Below are positions 1-7,068 of a stretch of 40,922 nt of DNA, one piece after another (position 1 is the stretch's first letter; each line of letters starts with the position of its first letter). The notes below the pieces were generated by a model. The model did no database searches. It was not told the origin of the DNA and saw only the letters and a list, made by a program, of their open reading frames with translations. The position numbers and the translations under genes are program-made. Source of the stretch: Gemmatimonadota bacterium (GTDB lineage: Bacteria; Gemmatimonadota; Gemmatimonadetes; Gemmatimonadales; GWC2-71-9); the NCBI GenBank assembly GCA_020350425.1, contig CP070716.1:2209369-2250290 (forward strand), written 5' to 3'.

Positions 1-531
1 AGGGGTGACGGGACCGCAGCGCACTTCGGACTAGCCGACGAGGTGGATATCGTGGTCGGCACCTTCTCTAAGTCCCTGGCTTCCATCGGCGGCTTCGTCG
101 CCGGCGACGAGGTCGTCGTCCATTACCTCAAGCACAACAGCCGCCCGTTGATCTTCACGGCCGCACTGCCGCCCGCGAACACCGCCGGCGTGCTCGCCGC
201 GCTGGAGGTCATGATCGCCGAGCCGGAGCGACGGGAGCGCCTGTGGGAGAACACGAGGCGCTTCCAGGAGGGCTGCCGCAGTCTCGGGTTCGACATCGGC
301 CCGACGCAGACGCCGATCGTGCCGGTCCTCATCGGCACGCTGACGAACACCTTTGCCTTCTGGCGTAGGCTGTTCGACGGCGGTGTGTTCACGAACCCGG
401 TGGTGCCGCCGGCCGTACCGCCCGATCAGTGCCGCCTACGGGCGAGCCTGATGGCCACCCACACCGCGGATCAGATCGACTCCGCACTCGAGACGTTCGG
501 GAGGCTCGGTCGGGAGATGGGGGTCATTTGA
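1..531 (+). CDS. spt: Serine palmitoyltransferase-like alpha-oxoamine synthase, C-terminal part (5' end outside window)
   Basis: The reading frame is open from base 1, so the gene starts upstream; only about the last 177 codons are present. The motif GTFSKSLASIGG carries the PLP-binding lysine (codon 70-72) and is the signature of the alpha-oxoamine synthase family (serine palmitoyltransferase, 2-amino-3-ketobutyrate CoA ligase, 8-amino-7-oxononanoate synthase). The C-terminal small domain follows (RPLIFTAALPP, TPIVPVLIG, GVFTNPVVPPAVPP, LRASLMATHT). Family members condense an acyl thioester with an amino acid and release CO2; in sphingolipid synthesis this gives 3-ketosphinganine. The SPT reading rests on the sequence form TFSKSL plus the three genes downstream. 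An AONS or KBL role is the alternative. The stop overlaps the next start by four bases (TTGA), implying translational coupling. Confidence 0.82.
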   Translation, partial: RGDGTAAHFGLADEVDIVVGTFSKSLASIGGFVAGDEVVVHYLKHNSRPLIFTAALPPANTAGVLAALEVMIAEPERRERLWENTRRFQEGCRSLGFDIGPTQTPIVPVLIGTLTNTFAFWRRLFDGGVFTNPVVPPAVPPDQCRLRASLMATHTADQIDSALETFGRLGREMGVI

Positions 532-1649
532 CGCCCACCGTGGTCGTGCGCCCGGTCGAGACCGGCGCCGACCTCAAACAGTTCATCGCCTTTCCGTATC
601 GACTGCACCGTGGGGACCCCCTGTGGGTCCCCCCGTTGCGTATGGACATCCGCACCATGCTGTCGAAGGAGAAGAACCCCTTCTTTCAGCATGCCGACGC
701 CCGGTACTTCGTCGCGGTGACCGCCTCCGGGGACGTCGTCGGGCGCATCGCCGCGATCCACAACCACGCCCACAACGAGTTCCAGGAGGACCGGGTCGGC
801 TTCTTCGGGTTCTTCGAGTGCGTGGACGACCAGGCGGTGGCCCACGCCCTGTTCGAAGCGGCGGCGGCCTGGCTCAAGGAACGGGGCCTGGACACCATGC
901 GGGGTCCCGCCTCCTTCTCCACCAACGACGAGTGCGGCCTGTTGGTCGACGGCTTCGACACGCCGCCCACGCTCCTCAATCCGCACAACCCGCCGTACTA
1001 TGCGGCGCTGGTGGAGCGGGCGGGCTTCACCAAGTCCAAGGACCTGCACCAGTACCAGACGGTGAGCAACCAGCTTCCCGAGCGGCTGGTGCGGGGAGCC
1101 AAGCTGGTCGCCGAGCGCAAGAAGATCACGCTGCGCTCCCTCGACAAGAAGCGGTTCTTCGAGGAGGTGGACCAGATCAAGCCCCTGTACCACGCCGGGT
1201 GGGAGAAGAACTGGGGCTTCGTGCCGATGACCGACGCGGAGATCGATCACCTCGCCAAGCAGCTCAAGCCGGTGGTCGTGCCGGACCTCGTGGTGTTTGC
1301 GGAGCGCGAGGGCAAGACGATCGGGTTCGCCGTGGCGCTCCCCGACTTCAACGTGGCGCTCAAGACGAACCCCTCCGGACGCCTCTTCCCGGGGATCCTC
1401 AAGGTCCTCTGGGCGTCGCGCAGGATCACCCGCATCCGGATCATGCTGCTCGGGGTGCTGCCGGAGTACCGCAACACCGGGGCCGACGCGCTCATGTACC
1501 ACTGGATCTGGGACAAGGGCTATGCGCTCGGCTATCGCTGGGCGGAGGCCGGCTGGCTGCTGGAGGACAACCACCCCATGGCCAACGGACTGCTGCGCAT
1601 GGGGTTCGAGGTGTACAAGACCCTGAGGATGTACGACCGGCCACTGTGA
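528..1649 (+). CDS. GNAT-fold acyltransferase, candidate bacterial ceramide synthase (bCerS)
   Basis: This is a 373-residue soluble protein. I chose the TTG at 528, which overlaps the SPT stop and follows a purine-rich GGGAGATGGGGG stretch; the frame stays open upstream to an ATG at 429, but that part lies inside the SPT gene, and GTG 540 is a second option. An N-terminal acyltransferase-like half (GDPLWVPPLRMD, HADARYFVAV, VVGRIAAIHN, MRGPASFSTNDECGLLVDGF) is followed by a second half with GNAT features (VVFAEREGKTIGFAVALPD, IMLLGVLPEYRNTGADALMY, GLLRMGFEVYKTLRMYDRPL). Large two-lobed GNAT proteins of this kind are widespread. The bacterial ceramide synthase, which N-acylates the sphingoid base, belongs to the GNAT acyl-CoA transferase superfamily. 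The specific assignment here is inferred from its place between SPT-like and reductase genes; the superfamily call is firmer. Confidence 0.7.
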   Translation: MTPTVVVRPVETGADLKQFIAFPYRLHRGDPLWVPPLRMDIRTMLSKEKNPFFQHADARYFVAVTASGDVVGRIAAIHNHAHNEFQEDRVGFFGFFECVDDQAVAHALFEAAAAWLKERGLDTMRGPASFSTNDECGLLVDGFDTPPTLLNPHNPPYYAALVERAGFTKSKDLHQYQTVSNQLPERLVRGAKLVAERKKITLRSLDKKRFFEEVDQIKPLYHAGWEKNWGFVPMTDAEIDHLAKQLKPVVVPDLVVFAEREGKTIGFAVALPDFNVALKTNPSGRLFPGILKVLWASRRITRIRIMLLGVLPEYRNTGADALMYHWIWDKGYALGYRWAEAGWLLEDNHPMANGLLRMGFEVYKTLRMYDRPL

Positions 1650-2650
1650 GAGCCTGCGTCACGGGCGGGACCGGATTCGTGGGCTCTCACCTCGTCGACG
1701 CACTCCTGCGTCGCGGTGACGAGGTCGTCTGCCTCGTTCGCAGTCCCCAGAAGGCCGCGCGCCTGTTCACCGAGCGCGCGCCCCTCACGGTACGCGGAGA
1801 CCTCACCGACGAGAGCGCCTTGCACGAGGCGTGCGCGGGCGTCGACGTCGTGTTTCACCTCGCCGGGGTCACCGCGGCGCGCGACCGCGCGGAGTTTTTG
1901 GAGATCAACGCGGAGGGAACGCGCCGCGTGCTGCAGGCGGCAGCCGACGCGGCCCCGTCGCTCCAGCGCTTCGTGTACGTCAGCAGCCTTTCGGCTGCCG
2001 GCCCCGCCTCCCGGGGCCACCCGCTGACCGAGCGCGCGCCACCCAAGCCGATCAGCAACTACGGCGCCAGCAAGCTCGCCGCCGAGGAGGCGGTCCGCGG
2101 CGGTCGCGTGCCGTGGAACGTCGTGCGGCCGCCCGCCGTCTACGGGCCGCGGGACGCGGAGCTCGCCCGGGCGTTCAAGCTGGCGCGGTGGGGCCTCGCG
2201 CCGGTGTTCGGGGATGGCTCCCAGGAACTCTCGCTCGTCCACGTGAGCGACCTGGTGGCCGCACTGCTTGCCGTGGTCGACTCGGCCGCGTCCGGCGCCA
2301 CGTACTTCGCGGCGCACCCCGAAATCGTCGCGCAGCGCGAGCTGCAGCGCGCGATCCACGCGGCCGTGCTCCGGGCGCGCGGGGCAACGGCCGGCGGGCT
2401 GCGCCGTCCCATCGTCGTGCCGCTCCCGAGCCTGGTGACCCGCGGGGCGCTCTACGTCACCGGCACCGCCGCGCGCCTGGTGGGGCGGCCTACCGTCCTC
2501 TCCCCCGACAAGGGACCCGAATTCCTCGCCGAGGCGTGGACCTGCTCCTCCGCGGCGCTGGAGCGGGACACGGGGTGGCGAGCCGAGATCCCCGTCGCCG
2601 TCGGGGTCGACCAGACGGCGCGGTGGTACCACGAGCATCGCTGGCTATGA
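1646..2650 (+). CDS. NAD-dependent epimerase/dehydratase (extended SDR), candidate ceramide reductase (CerR-like)
   Basis: The product has 334 residues from GTG 1646, which overlaps the previous stop as GTGA. The Rossmann glycine motif TGGTGFVGSHL is at residues 6-16. The acidic NAD contact and HLAGVTAARD follow near 70-80, then the active-site serine region YVSSLSAAG (111-119) and the catalytic Tyr139-x3-Lys143 in NYGASK. VVRPPAVYGPRD is the usual substrate-side motif. This is a standard atypical/extended short-chain dehydrogenase. In known bacterial sphingolipid clusters an enzyme of this family (CerR) acts on the keto group of the long-chain base or ceramide, so that role is proposed from neighbourhood. 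Alternatives are a sugar-nucleotide epimerase or a 3-beta-HSD-like enzyme; nothing nearby on this strand makes sugar nucleotides. The family is certain and the substrate inferred. Confidence 0.8.
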   Translation: MRACVTGGTGFVGSHLVDALLRRGDEVVCLVRSPQKAARLFTERAPLTVRGDLTDESALHEACAGVDVVFHLAGVTAARDRAEFLEINAEGTRRVLQAAADAAPSLQRFVYVSSLSAAGPASRGHPLTERAPPKPISNYGASKLAAEEAVRGGRVPWNVVRPPAVYGPRDAELARAFKLARWGLAPVFGDGSQELSLVHVSDLVAALLAVVDSAASGATYFAAHPEIVAQRELQRAIHAAVLRARGATAGGLRRPIVVPLPSLVTRGALYVTGTAARLVGRPTVLSPDKGPEFLAEAWTCSSAALERDTGWRAEIPVAVGVDQTARWYHEHRWL

Positions 2651-3483
2651 ACCCGGTCGACAAGCTGCTCGCCGCGTACCTCGCGTTCGTGACGGTGATG
2701 GCGGCCGCACGCGGCGGCCTCGACGAGCCCACCACCTGGTGGATCGTCCTGGCGCACGCGCTCTTCGGGCTGCTGCTCTACCTGTTCACCCGTCTCACAC
2801 CGGAGAACCGCGCCGGCCAGTTCATCCACGATCTGTACCCGCTGCTCCTGCTCCCCGCGCTGTACACGGAGATCGGGCTCGTGAACGAAGTGTTCGGGAT
2901 CGACCGCGTCTTCCAGAACGACGCCCTGGTGCAGCGGTGGGAGGCCGCGCTGTTCGGCGGCCAGGTCTCCTACACGTGGATTCGCACGTTCCCGTCGGTG
3001 TTCTGGTCGGGCCTGCTGCACGTTGCCTACGTGAGCTACTACCCGATCGTCTACCTGGGACCGATCATCCTGGTGTTCCGCGGGCGACGCGACCGCGCGC
3101 GCCGTGTGCTGCTGGCCACCATGACCGCCTACGTCGTGTGCTACGTGGTGTTCATCGCCTTTCCGGTGGCCGGCCCCAACTGGGTGTTCGACCACCCGAC
3201 CGGTCCGGTGCGCGACGTGTGGAGCGCCCGCATGGTCTATGCCCTGCTCGCGGGCGGCTCGTCGGTGGGCGCGGCGTTCCCGTCGTCGCACGTCGCCGCT
3301 ACGATGGCAGCGGTGGCGGCGCTGTGGTGGGAGTGGCGCACGCTGTTCGCCGTGTTCGTGGTCCCGGCCACCCTCATGACCATCGCCACGGTGTACTGCC
3401 AGATGCACTACGCCATCGATGCGACGCTGGGGCTGCTGATCGGCGTGGGGTCGGCGGGAGTCGCGCGCCGCATCAAGCCATAG
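2647..3483 (+). CDS. AUR1/PAP2-superfamily integral membrane enzyme, candidate phosphosphingolipid head-group synthase
   Basis: The product has 278 residues from ATG 2647, which overlaps the epimerase stop as ATGA. It has about six hydrophobic segments. The lipid-phosphatase/AUR1 catalytic pieces are visible: FPVAGPNW at 172-179, GAAFPSSHVAAT with His215, and MHYAIDATLGLLIG with His254 and Asp258. The His/His/Asp arrangement is that of the PAP2 superfamily, and the H-Y-x2-D-x3-G form resembles the AUR1-like (PAP2_3) subgroup that includes inositol-phosphorylceramide synthases. As the last gene of a sphingolipid-type operon it probably transfers a phospho-head group to ceramide or dephosphorylates a lipid phosphate. 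Which one cannot be decided from sequence. It converges on the next gene, with only 15 bases between stops. Confidence 0.78.
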   Translation: MNPVDKLLAAYLAFVTVMAAARGGLDEPTTWWIVLAHALFGLLLYLFTRLTPENRAGQFIHDLYPLLLLPALYTEIGLVNEVFGIDRVFQNDALVQRWEAALFGGQVSYTWIRTFPSVFWSGLLHVAYVSYYPIVYLGPIILVFRGRRDRARRVLLATMTAYVVCYVVFIAFPVAGPNWVFDHPTGPVRDVWSARMVYALLAGGSSVGAAFPSSHVAATMAAVAALWWEWRTLFAVFVVPATLMTIATVYCQMHYAIDATLGLLIGVGSAGVARRIKP

Positions 3484-3498
3484 CACCCCAGCCGCGCG

Positions 3499-4617
3499 CT
3501 AGTGCTGGTGCGTCGAGTGGTCGTGCTCCGCGGCCACCGCCGCCCCCATACTCTCGACCGCCATCCCCGCGATCATCTCGTACGGGCCACGGACCTGCTG
3601 CAGGTAGTGCGCCCGGTCGAGCACGTAGAGCTCGTGCTGCTGCGAGGCGCGGGGCCACATCTCCGCCTTCGCCGGCTTGAAAACGCCGGCCACGACGCCC
3701 ATGCCCCCGGCGTACAGCGTGTCGGCGGTGGGGTTGTCGTAGGTCACCGAGACGCGATAGACGTGATCGGGCGTGATCTTCACGCCCCCGGTGCGGTACA
3801 GACGGCCGATGGTAACTCCCACGACCTCCTCTCCCTCATCGGTGATCGCCCGTCCCTCCCAGATCACCCGATTCTCGGTGACGTCCTCGAACTTGATGCT
3901 CGTCGCGTTCTCGTGCAGGTGGCTCCCAATGACCATGATGCGCCCCGGCATCACCGGGCTCGCCTCGTAGGACCAGGTCGATTCCCCCGGCGGCAGATCG
4001 AACGACTTGTCGCCTGCGGGGAACGCCACGTCCATCTGAAAGGGGAAGACGTTCATGAGGGGCCAGGGCCGACCGGCCTTTACGTACCGGAGCTTCACGC
4101 GTACGGTGACACCGACATGGTCCGCACCGGTGGGATTGTGGAGCATCGCGCTCACCACCATGCGGGTCCCGCCGGGCACGGGGTACCCCATCAGCAACCA
4201 CGGCATCGATTGTGCGCCCGTCTCCTTCCCCACGGCGAGAATCCGCTGAGAGATGGGGAGGAACAGCTCGCGGAAGTCGGGGTTGATCAGGTTCAGGTGG
4301 TGCACCAGCTCCGTCGGCAGCGGGGTTCCCTGCGCGTCGAGCACCTCGTAGTCGAACCCGTACAGGTAGACGGCGAAGGGGAAGCTCAACTCCGTCACCG
4401 GCGGAAAGACCGCTCCGCCGTGGCCGCCGTGCCCCCCGTGACCGGCCTCGGCCTCTCCGACCGCCATCGGCCCGCCTGGAAGGTCGACGGGACCGATCTC
4501 CACGACGAGCTCCTGCGCCTCGTCGTCGTTGACCAGCCGGACGGTCGGCTCCTGCGCCAACCCGATCCGGCCCGTGCCCGCGATCAGCACCAACGCAGCC
4601 ATAGCTCTCAACACCAC
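3499..4617 (-). CDS. Secreted His-rich beta-sandwich protein, possibly related to copper-dependent monooxygenase (PHM)/SURNod19-type domains
   Basis: The product has 372 residues. The start is GTG 4617, with GGAG about 7 bases upstream; ATG 4602 is an alternative but would shorten the charged start of the signal peptide. A signal peptide runs to about LAQ22. A low-complexity run GHGGHGGHGG lies near residues 60-70, and the C-terminus is His-rich (EHDHSTHQH). In between are HHLNLINPDF, MVVSAMLHNPTG, VIGSHLHENATSIKFED and VSVTYDNPTADTLYAGGMG. The H-x-H and the late Tyr-Asx-Asn-Pro/GGMG motifs resemble the copper-binding half of peptidylglycine-monooxygenase-like proteins, but I cannot align it fully. 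Metal binding is likely from the histidines; an enzymatic role is not established. It lies 52 bases downstream of the phosphodiesterase and is probably cotranscribed with it. Confidence 0.55.
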   Translation of the reverse strand: MVLRAMAALVLIAGTGRIGLAQEPTVRLVNDDEAQELVVEIGPVDLPGGPMAVGEAEAGHGGHGGHGGAVFPPVTELSFPFAVYLYGFDYEVLDAQGTPLPTELVHHLNLINPDFRELFLPISQRILAVGKETGAQSMPWLLMGYPVPGGTRMVVSAMLHNPTGADHVGVTVRVKLRYVKAGRPWPLMNVFPFQMDVAFPAGDKSFDLPPGESTWSYEASPVMPGRIMVIGSHLHENATSIKFEDVTENRVIWEGRAITDEGEEVVGVTIGRLYRTGGVKITPDHVYRVSVTYDNPTADTLYAGGMGVVAGVFKPAKAEMWPRASQQHELYVLDRAHYLQQVRGPYEMIAGMAVESMGAAVAAEHDHSTHQH

Positions 4618-4669
4618 TTGGGACTCCCGGTTCTGGAAGTCCTAATGGAACTATCGGCTTTGCTGGAAA

Positions 4670-6133
4670 TCAAGCCTGCGCGGCCAGCGCGGTTCGCTGC
4701 ATCGGGTCCACGTCGGGAGCCACAGGCAGCACCCCGTCGATCCCCTCCGGGATGGGTACACCCAGATGCCCCAGGATGAGAGGAAAGGTGTCCACCGTGC
4801 GCACCGGGCCCACCAGATGCCGATTCGAGGCCACCAGGCAGCGCATGTGATCGGCGGTGAGGCTGCCGTGACCCGAGCGATGCTCCGGGATCTCCCAGTC
4901 GCGCCGCAGGTCCCAACCCACCTCGGCGATGATCACCAGGTCGCCCGCGCGGGGTGACCGGAAGAGCTGCAACAGTTGCGTCGGGGCGTCGGGATACGGC
5001 GAGCTCATCGTGCGCCGCAGCCACTCGCGGTCGTCGTGCTCGGCGGGGCCACCCAGCCCCAGCAGGTCCGCCGTATCGGGCAGATAGCGGATGCGGCCCC
5101 CGCCGGAGTCCACCAACCGCGCACGGCCCTCTCTGCCCACCAGCCGCACGGCGTCCCCGTCGTTCCCCACGACCAGCGCCACGCCAGGGAGCTGGGCCAA
5201 CTCGCGCACCAGGTTGCGGGGGATGTCCGCCACCATTCCGGCCTCGATCTCGCCGATCGTGAACCGCCGCGGGCGCGGCGTGCCGGGCCGGAGATAGAGC
5301 TGCACGGAGCCGTTGCCGGACACCATCACCCCCACCTTGGGGTCGCGGCGCCAGATCGCTGGGTAGCGCAGCGCCGGCATCCCCATCGCCTCCAACTCGA
5401 GACTCACGTCAGTGTGGTGCTCCACGGGCGTGAGACCGTGGTCGCTCACCAGCAGCGTGAGATGGTCGCCGTCGAAGCCGCCTGCCGCTGCGTAGTCACC
5501 GATGATGCGATCGAAGCCGCGGTACATGTCGAGCACGAGCGTGTGCCAGGGATCCCAGAAGTGGGTCACGCCGTCCACGCCGGGAAACACCGCGAACACG
5601 AAGCGGTGGCGCTCACGTGTCGTGCGGCAGAGTGCCCGCCCGACGGCCCGCTCGAGCGGCCCGTACGTGCCCACGTAGTGCGCCAGCGCCCCCCACAGCG
5701 CCCGCGCCCGCTGCACCCGGTCGCGCTCGGGCGGGAGCCCCCGGGTCAACGGACTGCACAGGGACACCGACTCGGGGACGAGATCGAACAGCGTGACGAG
5801 TCCGGGACGGAGATCGCTGTTGATGAGGCCGCCCTGCGGGCCGCAGTAGCTGCGCAGGTGCTCGCGGTCGCGCCACCACTCGCCGGTGTAGCCCCGCACA
5901 TCCATCCAGCGGATGCCGGGCACGTCGCAGGTACCCGGATAACACCCCGTGAGGAACGGCAGGTACGCCACCCCTGTGGTGGACGGGAAGACGGTGGTGG
6001 CGGGCACCATCCCGCCGGACTCCAGCAGGTACCGGCTGATGTTGGGGAGATCTCCCGCAGCGACGAGGTGCGCGAAGACATCGGCCCTCGCGCCGTCGAG
6101 AATGACCAGTGTCGCTCTGCGATCCGTCGTCAC
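4670..6133 (-). CDS. Type I phosphodiesterase/nucleotide pyrophosphatase family hydrolase (alkaline phosphatase superfamily)
   Basis: The product has 487 residues from GTG 6133. The frame extends to 6217 but the added residues look non-native, and the family core begins directly with ATLVILDGARADVF. Metal and nucleophile motifs of the superfamily are present in order: Asp13 in LDGARAD, the FPSTTGVAYLPFLTG segment with the candidate nucleophile threonine at about 52-53, PGVDGVTHFWDP, LLVSDHGLTPVEHHTD and the late SGHGSLTADHM histidine. There is no signal peptide, so it is probably cytoplasmic. Enzymes of this family cleave phosphodiesters, pyrophosphates or head groups of lipids. Closeness to the sphingolipid-type operon makes a lipid substrate conceivable, but it lies on the other strand and the substrate is unknown. 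The gene is divergent from the Cys-rich protein at 6253. Confidence 0.82.
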   Translation of the reverse strand: MTTDRRATLVILDGARADVFAHLVAAGDLPNISRYLLESGGMVPATTVFPSTTGVAYLPFLTGCYPGTCDVPGIRWMDVRGYTGEWWRDREHLRSYCGPQGGLINSDLRPGLVTLFDLVPESVSLCSPLTRGLPPERDRVQRARALWGALAHYVGTYGPLERAVGRALCRTTRERHRFVFAVFPGVDGVTHFWDPWHTLVLDMYRGFDRIIGDYAAAGGFDGDHLTLLVSDHGLTPVEHHTDVSLELEAMGMPALRYPAIWRRDPKVGVMVSGNGSVQLYLRPGTPRPRRFTIGEIEAGMVADIPRNLVRELAQLPGVALVVGNDGDAVRLVGREGRARLVDSGGGRIRYLPDTADLLGLGGPAEHDDREWLRRTMSSPYPDAPTQLLQLFRSPRAGDLVIIAEVGWDLRRDWEIPEHRSGHGSLTADHMRCLVASNRHLVGPVRTVDTFPLILGHLGVPIPEGIDGVLPVAPDVDPMQRTALAAQA

Positions 6134-6252
6134 GGTTCGCCAATCTACCCAAGGCGCTTGAATTTTGCAGACAATCGGTGAACTTGCATCGCATGCCACC
6201 ACCACCACCGTGCACACACCTCGGCAAACACTGCCGTGAGCTGAGGGTGACC
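6134..6252. promoter_or_regulatory. Divergent intergenic region with an AT-richer promoter-like stretch
   Basis: This is the gap between the minus-strand phosphodiesterase and the plus-strand Cys-rich gene. Bases about 6158-6180 are distinctly less GC-rich than the surroundings and contain TTGAAT on the plus strand and TAGATT on the minus strand, at 6139-6144 and 12 bases or less from the GTG. Neither has a convincing partner element at normal spacing. A regulatory role is inferred from position and composition only. Confidence 0.3.
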
Positions 6253-6990
6253 ATGCGCGTCGCCGACCTGGAGGATGACAGCCAGAGTCTCCAGGATGCG
6301 TCGGCCACCTGGATGCTGGGACACACCGAGCGCATCACGATGGGAAAGCCCTACGTCGACGGGATCGAGCTGCTCGTCGATGCCACGATCCACGTGCCGT
6401 GCAAGTACCTCGACGTGCACGACGCCGCGGGCACCTCCCAGCACAACGGGCACCCCAGCGCCAGGTGCAAGGCGCACGGATTCCGCGGCCCCCTTCCCCG
6501 ACTCAGCCAGCCGGCACCGCAGGACCGATACGTGTTCCGCCGGGGCGGCAACCGCTTCGCCGTCGTGTACCGCGGCAAGCGCCGCGTGCTCGAGCTGCCG
6601 CTCAAGCGGGCCGCGCAGCGCGCGCTGCCCGTGATGCAGGGGAAGAACCCCTGTCTCGACGCGCCGTGCCGCACGGCCGACAACACCAAGGGCGCGGCGT
6701 GTTGCCGCGACCTCACGCTCGACCTGGTGCTTCCCAAGTCGCACACGCGGACGGAGTCGCTGTTGCGGTCCCGCAAGTCGCCGTACCTGTGCAAGGTCGA
6801 TCGTGACGGGCCCGATTCGGTGGAAATAGAGGTGATCTCGGCGTGCGGCTATCTCGACGCCGACGGCGTCAGCTGCGTGCTGCACGACCGCGTGCTTCCC
6901 AATGGCCGGGGCGCGAAGCCTTCCATCTGCTATGAGTGGCCCGATCTGGGCCCCGACGACGTCGGGCACCCGGGGTGCGCGCTGACGTGA
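6253..6990 (+). CDS. Cysteine-rich putative metal-binding protein (YkgJ/UPF0153-like)
   Basis: I chose ATG 6253 because GAGGGTG sits about 5 bases upstream. An in-frame ATG at 6193 would add a proline run and two more cysteines and cannot be excluded. The 245-residue product has 11 cysteines: PCKYLDVHD, an NPC-x3-PC pair, AACCRDLTLDL, SPYLCK, SACGYLDADGVSC and KPSICYEWPD. The order of a Cys pair, then C-x-Y-L-D-x-D-G-x2-C, then K-P-x2-C-x2-W-P recalls the Fe/Zn-chelating YkgJ-type family, whose biochemical role is poorly known. There is no signal peptide or membrane segment. It is a single gene, divergent from the phosphodiesterase and convergent with the TonB-family gene. Metal binding is inferred from the cysteines. 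Confidence 0.6.
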   Translation: MRVADLEDDSQSLQDASATWMLGHTERITMGKPYVDGIELLVDATIHVPCKYLDVHDAAGTSQHNGHPSARCKAHGFRGPLPRLSQPAPQDRYVFRRGGNRFAVVYRGKRRVLELPLKRAAQRALPVMQGKNPCLDAPCRTADNTKGAACCRDLTLDLVLPKSHTRTESLLRSRKSPYLCKVDRDGPDSVEIEVISACGYLDADGVSCVLHDRVLPNGRGAKPSICYEWPDLGPDDVGHPGCALT

Positions 6991-7046
6991 GGAGCGCGGG
7001 GGCTGGAGAGCTGGAGGCGGGGAAGAACGGGTGCGCGCTGGCGTGA
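6973..7046 (+). repeat. Short direct repeat at and beyond the 3' end of the Cys-rich gene
   Basis: GGGTGCGCGCTGACGTGA (6973-6990, including the stop codon) recurs as GGGTGCGCGCTGGCGTGA (7029-7046), one mismatch in 18 bases at a 56-base offset. The second copy lies in the convergent gap and repeats the last five codons plus stop. It looks like a small local duplication. No inverted repeat or terminator is evident. Confidence 0.6.
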
Positions 7047-7068
7047 CCGGCGCCGACCGGCATCAGGG

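Noticed and set aside
429..527. Upstream extension of the GNAT-like acyltransferase gene to ATG 429
   Set aside because: It lies wholly inside the SPT-like gene and gives a residue mix unlike the rest; TTG 528 with coupling fits better.
6109..6252. Longer starts for the Cys-rich gene (6109, 6193)
   Set aside because: 6109 overlaps the divergent phosphodiesterase start. 6193 lacks a ribosome-binding site and adds a proline run, though it remains possible.
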